Source: JARRLC01 sp050290865
Lineage (GTDB): Bacteria; Pseudomonadota; Alphaproteobacteria; Rhizobiales; Rhodomicrobiaceae
Direction: 5' to 3'
Length of the DNA: 37,229 nucleotides
NCBI GenBank assembly: GCA_050290865.1
Contig: JBNKIW010000030.1
Location: forward strand, 1 to 37,229
This document shows, one piece after another, positions 32,100 through 37,229 of the stretch; the stretch's first letter is position 1, and each line of letters starts with the position of its first letter. Position numbers and translations under genes: made by a program. Under the pieces are notes generated by a model, which made no database searches, was not told the DNA's origin, and saw only the letters and a list, made by a program, of their open reading frames with translations.

Positions 32100-33641
32100 T
32101 TGCCCCTCGATACGAACATCCCGGCAGATGAAACGGGGCCTCCTCAAGGCGAGGAGCGGGCCGGGCCCTGTGCTGCGCGGCACACGTTCCGTTTCGGCCT
32201 CTCGGCGAAGCTGCTGCTCCTGACCGCTGCCTTCGTCATGCTCGCGGAAGTGCTGATCTTTGTGCCTTCGGTCGCCAATTTCCGCCGGAACTGGCTGACG
32301 GAGCGCCTCGCCGCCGCGCAGATCGCCTCGCTTGCCGTGCAGGCGGCTCCCAATAACGTCGTATCCGACCGGCTGCGCAACGAACTGCTGGACAAGGCCA
32401 GGGTGCACAGCATTGCCGTGCGGCGCGGTGCCACGCGTCTGCTCGTGCTGCAAACGCCGATGTCGCGTATGGTGGAGGAGCATTTCGACCTGCGGAAAGC
32501 TGGCCCGCTGAAGATGATCGGCGACGCTCTCTATGCGCTCGTATCGCCGCCCGGCCGGCTGATCCGCGTCATCGGCCGCCCCGATCTGGCCAACGATACG
32601 GTCGAGATCGTGTTGAGCGAAGCCCCGCTCAAGGCGGCCATGTACCGCTATGCTCTCAATATTCTCGGGTTGTCTATCATCATCTCCCTGATGACGGCGA
32701 CGCTCGTCTATCTGACGCTGAACGCCTTCTTCATCCGCCCCGTGTCGCGGCTTATCTGGAGTGTGGTGCGATTTCGCGAGGACCCCGAGGACGCCGGCCG
32801 CGTCATCAAGCCATCGAGGCGCCGGGACGAGGTTGGCCTGGCCGAGGCTGAACTCGCATGCATGCAGCATGAACTGCTCGCCACGCTGCGGCAAAAGAGC
32901 CGGCTCGCCGCGCTGGGCCTCGCCGTGAGCAAGATCAATCATGACCTGCGCAACATGCTCTCAACGGCGCAGCTCATGTCCGACCGTATGGCCACCAGCC
33001 GCGATCCGATCGTGCAGCGCGTTGCTCCCAAGCTCATCGCGTCGCTTGACCGCGCCATCGCCTTTTGCAGCGAGACGCTGCGCTATGGTCGCGCTGAGGA
33101 AGCCGCGCCGGAGCGCCGCCGCTTTCTCCTGCGGACGCTTGTTGACGAGGTCGGCGAGGGGCTGGGACTACCCGGTCACGGCCGCATTCGCTGGACAGTG
33201 AACGTGGCTGATACGCTTGAGGTCGATGCCGACCGCGGCCAGTTGGGGCGGATTCTGACAAATCTCACGCGCAACGCCGTTCAGGCTCTGGAAACGCCGC
33301 CAGACATTCTGCGTCCTGAGCTGACCGTTTCCGCGCAGCGCGAGGAGAACGGCGTCGTGATCACCGTTGCCGACAACGGGCGGGGGCTGCCGCCACGGGC
33401 CAGGGCCAATCTCTTCCGCGCGTTTCAGGGTTCCGTAAGGGCCGGGGGCACCGGCCTTGGGCTTGCGATTTCGGCTGAACTGGCGCGCGCCCATGGCGGT
33501 GAAATCCGGCTCGGCGACGCGGAGGCGGGGGCGACGTTTCACATCCGTCTTCCTGACAGCGGCAGCAGGACGGTGGATGCCAGTGGCGCCGCGCAAAATC
33601 TTGATGCGGTGACACTTGCGTTTGGCGGCCCGAAACATTAG
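32100..33641 (+). CDS. Orphan membrane sensor histidine kinase
   Basis: 513 aa from a TTG start (PLDTNIPADE), with GGAG/ACGGAG upstream; the next ATG lies inside the first transmembrane helix. TM1 is about 34-56 and TM2 about 183-205, enclosing a roughly 125-residue periplasmic sensor. A HAMP-like segment follows (FIRPVSRLIWSVVRFREDPE). The phosphoacceptor is H281 in SKINHDLRNML, an H-D-L-R-N box of the type in which an Asn follows Arg. The N box is NLTRNAVQAL, G1 is DNGRGLPP and G2 is GGTGLGLAIS. No response regulator is encoded nearby, so the partner must lie elsewhere. It is the last gene before the tRNA-Arg gene and the island. Confidence 0.9.
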   Translation: MPLDTNIPADETGPPQGEERAGPCAARHTFRFGLSAKLLLLTAAFVMLAEVLIFVPSVANFRRNWLTERLAAAQIASLAVQAAPNNVVSDRLRNELLDKARVHSIAVRRGATRLLVLQTPMSRMVEEHFDLRKAGPLKMIGDALYALVSPPGRLIRVIGRPDLANDTVEIVLSEAPLKAAMYRYALNILGLSIIISLMTATLVYLTLNAFFIRPVSRLIWSVVRFREDPEDAGRVIKPSRRRDEVGLAEAELACMQHELLATLRQKSRLAALGLAVSKINHDLRNMLSTAQLMSDRMATSRDPIVQRVAPKLIASLDRAIAFCSETLRYGRAEEAAPERRRFLLRTLVDEVGEGLGLPGHGRIRWTVNVADTLEVDADRGQLGRILTNLTRNAVQALETPPDILRPELTVSAQREENGVVITVADNGRGLPPRARANLFRAFQGSVRAGGTGLGLAISAELARAHGGEIRLGDAEAGATFHIRLPDSGSRTVDASGAAQNLDAVTLAFGGPKH

Positions 33642-33692
33642 AAGAATGCGACACCGTCGTGGAATGCAAAGCGCGGCGTATATGCGGCATCA

Positions 33693-33769
33693 GCACCGGT
33701 AGCTCAGCTGGATAGAGCACCAGACTACGAATCTGGGGGTCGGGAGTTCGAATCTTCCCCGGTGCGCCA
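33693..33769 (+). tRNA. tRNA-Arg (anticodon ACG)
   Basis: 77-base cloverleaf with encoded CCA. The acceptor stem is GCACCGG/CCGGTGC, the D arm includes AGCTCAGCTGGATAGAGC, the anticodon stem CCAGA/TCTGG closes the loop CTACGAA (anticodon ACG, inosine-modified, reading CGN), and the T arm contains GTTCGAATC. A tyrosine integrase gene lies immediately downstream, so its 3' end is the probable attachment site of an island. Confidence 0.97.
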
Positions 33770-33814
33770 ATAATATCAAGGGGTTAGTTGATCTCGAACG
33801 GTGTTCTCTCCGGC

Positions 33815-33848
33815 AGTTTTGCAATCCCGAAGCCAAGAGTTTTGCAAT
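33815..33848 (+). repeat. Two 11-bp direct repeats beside the integrase
   Basis: AGTTTTGCAAT occurs at 33815-33825 and again at 33838-33848, 23 bases apart start to start (two helical turns), between the tRNA 3' end and the integrase stop. Spacing and place suit arm-type integrase or excisionase binding sites; this is inference. Confidence 0.4.
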
Positions 33849-33881
33849 TCGTGTTCTGCAGGCGTTCTTATGCCCTGTACA

Positions 33882-34889
33882 TCACCCCTTTTTCGATCCC
33901 TCCCAGCGCAGGATCGCGGAGCGCGCCAAACGGCGCTGGTTCACCATCAAGCTGTAGTGTTGGATCATCTCGCGCGACTGGCCGGTGATGGCCGCGACTT
34001 CGCCATCTGTACAACCACTTTCCAGCAACATACAGACAGCTGATTTCCGCAGCCCGTGAAAAACGAGCCTGCGCTCACGGAAACGCTCAAATGCCGTGCC
34101 ATTCATCGCGCCTTGCCAGGCTGCTTTGAACCCCGATCCCCATGGCAAACCGCGACTATTCGTCAGGATGCGCGTCGAGATACGCGGTACGGTGTCGAGC
34201 ACGGGGCGCAACTCGCTGTGAAGCGGTATCCATAGCTGTTTGCCTGTTTTCGCCTGTCTGACCGCTATCTCGCCGCCCGCTATAGCCTTCCAGTCCATGC
34301 GCAGAACGTCGCTTTGCCGCTGGCCTGTGAAAAGAGCGAGTGCGGCAGCATGCCACAAATGGGGGGCAAGGTTTTCGCGCGCGTACTCAACATCTTCCCA
34401 TTCCCACGGTGGATAGCCTTCGCTATCCGCCAGATCACTGATGTCGCGACAGGGATTGCTGTCGGCAAAATCGCGCGGCACCCCCCAACCGATCAAGGTG
34501 GAAAGCATCGCCACGATATGGTCGGCTTTTGTTGGCGTTTCAGCAAAACTGTCGCGAAGTTGAAGCACATGCTTGGGCCGAATCGTGCGCACATTCAGGG
34601 GTCCGAGAACGTCGGAGATCGTGTGCATGTGCCGGTTGTATTCGTCCTGGGTGCGAGGCTTGCGCTTCTGAAACTCCGGCGATGCCTTATACGCCGCGAT
34701 CAACGCATCTACCGTACCGGCATCCGGCTTCGGCTCGACTGTCTGCGATTGCCCAGTCAATTCCTGATAGGCTTGCCAGAATGCAGGGGAACCGGGATCG
34801 TCGGGAAGGTGCACCCGTCGCCGGGCATCCTTCGTGCAGCGTCCGGGCTGATAGTAGAAGAGTGCACGCCGGACGTGCCCAAATGCCAT
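33882..34889 (-). CDS. Tyrosine-recombinase integrase of the tRNA-Arg island
   Basis: About 335-aa phage/island-type integrase, start at the ATG at 34889 (MAFGHVRRALFYY); longer in-frame readings run into the divergent EamA gene and are rejected. The N-terminal arm-binding segment includes RRRVHLPDDPGSPAFW, and a SAM-like core-binding domain follows (TQDEYNRHMHTISDVLG). The catalytic domain has the first Arg in ALFTGQRQSDVLRMDW, the HxLR box FHGLRKSAV and the nucleophile Tyr in MIQHYSLMVNQR; the family Lys is in RQAKTGKQLWIPL. It reads toward the tRNA-Arg gene with a 112-base gap, the usual layout for islands integrated at a tRNA 3' end. No excisionase gene is seen. Confidence 0.9.
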   Translation of the reverse strand: MAFGHVRRALFYYQPGRCTKDARRRVHLPDDPGSPAFWQAYQELTGQSQTVEPKPDAGTVDALIAAYKASPEFQKRKPRTQDEYNRHMHTISDVLGPLNVRTIRPKHVLQLRDSFAETPTKADHIVAMLSTLIGWGVPRDFADSNPCRDISDLADSEGYPPWEWEDVEYARENLAPHLWHAAALALFTGQRQSDVLRMDWKAIAGGEIAVRQAKTGKQLWIPLHSELRPVLDTVPRISTRILTNSRGLPWGSGFKAAWQGAMNGTAFERFRERRLVFHGLRKSAVCMLLESGCTDGEVAAITGQSREMIQHYSLMVNQRRLARSAILRWEGSKKG

Positions 34890-34914
34890 CAACTGCTCTC
34901 GACAGGGCCGGAGC

Positions 34915-35787
34915 ATGGGCCTCAAGACGTCGTTGCTGACTGCTGCCGGCCTGATTGCGATGGCCGCCATAGCCGTGCTCAACCGCGTGGCGTTCGACGA
35001 CAAGCTTATCGATGCGGTTAGCTTTGCCCAAATCCGGCTGTCCTCCGCCGCTCTTATGCTGTTGCCCTTCCTCTTCCGCAGAAGAATGGGCGCCTGGCGC
35101 AGTTGGTGGCGGAATTGGCGTCCGGCGCTGGCGTTTTTTATTACGGCCATCGCGAGTTCACTGGCCTTTGCTCTCATTGATGCGGGAACGGGAGCGCTGA
35201 TCATGTTCGCAATGGTACAGATGACGATGATCGGTGCCGGGATGCTTCGCGGCGAGCGCCCCACTGCGATGGAATGGGCCGGGCTTGCTGTTGCCTTTGC
35301 TGGGCTGGTCTATTTCCTTTCGCCAGGGCTGTCAGCACCGCCGATCCTCGGGGCAATGCTGATGGCGGTGGCCGGAATCGCCTGGGGTCTGTACTCCGTA
35401 TACGGTCGCAGCGAGGCCGACCCGGCCGGTGCCCATGCACTCAACGCCCTGCTGACCTTGCCACTTGTCGCGTTGTTATTGGTCGCTCCGCCGCTTGAAC
35501 GCCACATCGAAGCGGCTGGGGCCGGGCTCGCAGTGTTGGCGGGGGCCGCTGCCTCCGGTTTGGGCATTATGCTATGGTACGCGGCTGTAAAGAGATTGAC
35601 ACCAGTGCTGGGCGCGCTGGTTCAGCTCTCCGTGCCGCTGCTCGCGGAGGCTGGCGGAGTGTTGCTGCTGGGTGAACCGTTCACGCCGCGTCTCCTGCAT
35701 GCGACGGCGCTGATCTTGGGCGGCATTGCGCTTGCCATCATCGCTGAATCCCGCCCCGTGCAGACACACCATCGGGCGAGGCCATAA
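34915..35787 (+). CDS. EamA/DMT-superfamily transporter
   Basis: 290-aa drug/metabolite-type transporter with two EamA repeats and about ten transmembrane helices. The first repeat starts TAAGLIAMAAIAVLNRVAF. The second begins near residue 140 (PPILGAMLMAVAGIAWGLYS), and the conserved Pro-containing segment ALVQLSVPLLAEAGGVLLLGE is present. Homologues export amino acids or other small metabolites; the substrate is unknown. It starts only 25 bases from the divergent integrase start, leaving little room for a promoter, so expression may rely on a start inside the integrase 5' end. It is probable cargo of the island. Confidence 0.85.
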   Translation: MGLKTSLLTAAGLIAMAAIAVLNRVAFDDKLIDAVSFAQIRLSSAALMLLPFLFRRRMGAWRSWWRNWRPALAFFITAIASSLAFALIDAGTGALIMFAMVQMTMIGAGMLRGERPTAMEWAGLAVAFAGLVYFLSPGLSAPPILGAMLMAVAGIAWGLYSVYGRSEADPAGAHALNALLTLPLVALLLVAPPLERHIEAAGAGLAVLAGAAASGLGIMLWYAAVKRLTPVLGALVQLSVPLLAEAGGVLLLGEPFTPRLLHATALILGGIALAIIAESRPVQTHHRARP

Positions 35788-35817
35788 TCCGGTCAAACGG
35801 AATTGGTCCCAAGCTCT

Positions 35818-35988
35818 TTAAACTTTCTCCTGATCGTGTGTCGGCACCATCAGTGTTCCGCATCGCCGCTGATGGCGATGCTCTAAAAACGCTCCTTCGT
35901 GGCACCGCGCACAATGCGGCGGGCCGATCCTGAGTAGCCGCCGTTCTTGATAGTGTTCCTCCGAACATCCCCGATCAAACGTGGCCAT
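35818..35988 (-). CDS. Small Cys/His-rich hypothetical protein
   Basis: 56 aa from the ATG at 35988 (a GTG at 36018 would add ten residues). It contains PPHCARCHEGAFLEHRHQRR followed by CG, a CxxCH...H...C arrangement that could bind zinc. I do not recognise the family, and no good ribosome site is visible. The rest of the 340-base gap between the transporter and the DUF3108-like gene is without a clear gene; this frame may be a remnant. Confidence 0.3.
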   Translation of the reverse strand: MATFDRGCSEEHYQERRLLRIGPPHCARCHEGAFLEHRHQRRCGTLMVPTHDQEKV

Positions 35989-36130
35989 CGAGGCGAGAGC
36001 TTCACACTCCCACAACACCTGTCTGTGACAGTGAGACGGCTTCCTGGCTGGCGGGCACCGTGCCGGTTTTGCCGGAATTCCTGCCTACTGGTGGATTATA
36101 GACACATTCAGCGTCAGCAGCCGCCGGTAC

Positions 36131-36502
36131 ATGCGCGGCCTGGCCGCACGTGCCGTGCGCGGCAGCTGCGTCCTTGCGTTCTTGTCCTTGGCGCTCGCAC
36201 TGCTGCCGCCGCCAGCCATCTCCAGCGAAAAGCCCGCGAACAAGCCTGGCGAAGCGTGGCCGGTTGCCGTGCAAGCCCGCTATCGTTTGCACTACAACAG
36301 CGTTAACGTTGGCCGCCTCACCGTCAGCTCCAGCACCACCGCGAATACCTACTCTGTTTCCGGCTCCGGCAAGGTCTCGGCGCTGTTCGGGAGGCTCAAG
36401 TGGTGGGGCTCGTCCAGCGTATCCGGTACCATTGAGGGCGGCGATCCTGCGCCCACGGCCGGACAAAAAAACATGATCGGGGATGGGGGCAGCGAAGAAT
36501 GA
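36131..36502 (+). pseudogene. DUF3108-like exported protein, interrupted by an IS
   Basis: The first about 108 residues look like a real secreted protein: signal peptide at 1-32 (VLAFLSLALALLPPPAISS), then a DUF3108-type beta domain beginning YRLHYNSVNVGRLTVSSS and ending GTIEGGDPAPT. From about 36460 the frame enters sequence that leads straight into a transposase gene and stops at 36502, after about 15 foreign residues. DUF3108 proteins are normally near 230-260 aa, so at least half the gene is missing here, presumably displaced beyond the insertions. The family call is moderate; the interruption is clear. Confidence 0.65.
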
Positions 36503-36760
36503 GATACTCCGCCTCTGAAAAGCTGGAAATCATCCGGCTCGTCGAGCAATCGCACCTTCCGGCACGGCGCACGCTGGAAACGCTCGGCATCCCCCGCGCC
36601 ACCTTCCACCGCTCGTATGACCGCTTCCAGACGGGCGGAGTGGAAGCGCTTGAGGATCGTAAGCCGCGCCCCAGGCGGGTCTGGAACCGCGTTCCCGATG
36701 CCGTACGGGACCGGATCATCGAATTGGCCTTGAGCCGACCGGAACTCAGTCCACGCGAAC
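36460..36760 (+). mobile_element. 5' part of an IS3/IS481-type element, cut by an IS66 element
   Basis: The left boundary is near 36460, where the DUF3108-like reading ends; I cannot define the terminal repeat. The transposase gene starts at ATG 36499 with MRYSASEKLEIIRLVEQSHL, a helix-turn-helix N-terminus of a widespread IS3-family (IS481-like) transposase. It continues through GIPRATFHRSYDRF and VWNRVPDAVRDRI to PELSPRE, where it is cut at 36760. The remaining DDE domain is absent from the window. The normal continuation would be the catalytic domain. Confidence 0.75.
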
Positions 36761-37229
36761 GTAATTGCTCACGCCCTCTTCCGCTCGCCACGGAGCCTGT
36801 GTGCGTGACGAGGCAGCACGAGGCGTGATTGGGCGAGGGATTTTCGTTGCGCCGCGACTCAAAAAATGAGTCAAGGTGCAGATGAAACGGCCCATCGATT
36901 CGTCCAAGCCCAATAGCGCCGACAAGGATGCGCTCATCAAAGCGCAGTCTGAGCATATTTCCGCCTTGGAGAAGCTGGTCGCTGAGTTGCAGAAGGAAGT
37001 TGCCGAACTCCGCTCCAGACTGGGCAAGCCGACAAAAACGCCTGATAATTCGAGCATACCTCCCAGCCAGGGACGCAAACCGTCGGAGCAGGCGGATGCC
37101 AAGCCGAAGGAAAAGGGTAAGCGCAAGTCGCGTCCCGGCGCGCACCGGCCCCTGCATCCCAACCCCAGGCACAAGCTCGTTGTCGCCGCCGAGTTTTGCG
37201 AGCATTGCCAGCACGATGTGTCCAAGGAG
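36761..37229 (+). mobile_element. IS66-family element, left end, runs off the window
   Basis: The element begins with GTAATTGCTCACGCCC. The GTAA start is typical of IS66-family ends. It begins exactly where the IS3/IS481-type transposase reading frame is broken. Only about 120 bases separate the end from the tnpC start, so tnpA and tnpB of classical IS66 are not present on this side; a tnpC-only form is likely. The right end is beyond 37229. Confidence 0.7.
36882..37229 (+). CDS. IS66-family transposase TnpC (5' part)
   Basis: Open for 116 codons from ATG 36882 (MKRPIDSSKPNSADKDAL) to the window end. It has the IS66 TnpC N-terminal layout: a leucine-zipper-like coiled coil (LEKLVAELQKEVAELRSRL, about residues 31-49), the conserved KTPDNSSIPPSQGRKP (about 53-68), a basic linker (KEKGKRKSRPGAHRPLHPNP), and the start of the zinc-finger segment with CEHCQHD near residue 107. 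The DDE domain lies beyond the window. Translation direction matches the element's left end at 36761. Confidence 0.88.
   Translation, partial: MKRPIDSSKPNSADKDALIKAQSEHISALEKLVAELQKEVAELRSRLGKPTKTPDNSSIPPSQGRKPSEQADAKPKEKGKRKSRPGAHRPLHPNPRHKLVVAAEFCEHCQHDVSKE

Noticed and set aside
34890..35264. N-terminal extension of the integrase frame
   Set aside because: It lies entirely antisense to the EamA gene, and its Ala/Arg/Ser-rich product has no integrase character; the start at 34889 is sufficient.
1..37229. CRISPR arrays, rRNA genes, riboswitches
   Set aside because: No regularly spaced direct repeats, no rRNA stretches and no recognisable riboswitch leader were seen, including upstream of ilvD.

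Overview
The window comes from an alphaproteobacterium, most likely of the Hyphomicrobiales (Rhizobiales) or a close relative. This rests on protein family and gene order, not on a 16S sequence. The ftsE-ftsX-DUF218-plsC block with a divergent MJ0042 zinc-ribbon gene, a Fur/Mur-type regulator without CxxC pairs, a ketoacyl synthase of the very-long-chain (FabF-XL) type and mutM next to an enoyl-CoA hydratase all point that way. Most of the window is high-GC housekeeping sequence. Two parts differ: the left 8 kb, which looks lower in GC, and the right 3.5 kb, which is mobile.

Left region (1-8500). A minus-strand operon reads dsrE-tusA-mvhD-hdrL-hdrA-wHTH-hdrC-hdrB, with a decayed hydrogenase-maturation peptidase gene at its head. 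It encodes a soluble heterodisulfide-reductase-like complex. One subunit is an HdrA split by an inserted GltD/NfnB-type pyridine-nucleotide module, and two sulfur-carrier proteins (TusA, DsrE) come with it. A near-perfect FNR/FixK box (8023-8036) sits at class II spacing from a TATAAT on the minus strand, so the operon is probably switched on by low oxygen. There is no second hdrBC pair, no lipoate-binding protein and no membrane subunit, so it is neither the canonical sHdr nor the Qmo locus.

Middle left (8650-15000). A globin-hemerythrin fusion is followed by a fumarylacetoacetate-hydrolase family enzyme. Then comes an ECF sigma factor, its membrane anti-sigma factor and an exported subtilisin-like protease with a duplicated Cys-rich module. 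The periplasmic domain of the anti-sigma factor and the pro-domain of the protease appear to share a beta-alpha-beta-beta-alpha-beta pattern, which suggests a regulatory link. A cyclase-family hydrolase closes this group.

Centre (15150-33640). Housekeeping and envelope genes: ilvD, fur/mur, a Kef/YbaL-type antiporter, enoyl-CoA hydratase, mutM, a Sel1-repeat membrane protein, plsC, a DUF218 protein, ftsX, ftsE, the zinc-ribbon protein, an isolated fabF-XL-like gene, a TVP38/TMEM64 protein paired with a mercuric-reductase-like flavoprotein, and an orphan sensor histidine kinase. A small palindromic repeat family (core near CGGGCTGTACCAG) recurs in at least four gaps between genes.

Right edge (33693-37229). 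A tRNA-Arg(ACG) gene is followed directly by a tyrosine integrase pointing toward it, as expected for an island integrated at the tRNA. Behind it lie an EamA transporter, a small Cys/His-rich ORF and a secreted DUF3108-like gene. That last gene is broken by an IS3/IS481-type transposase gene, which is itself broken by an IS66-type element running off the window.
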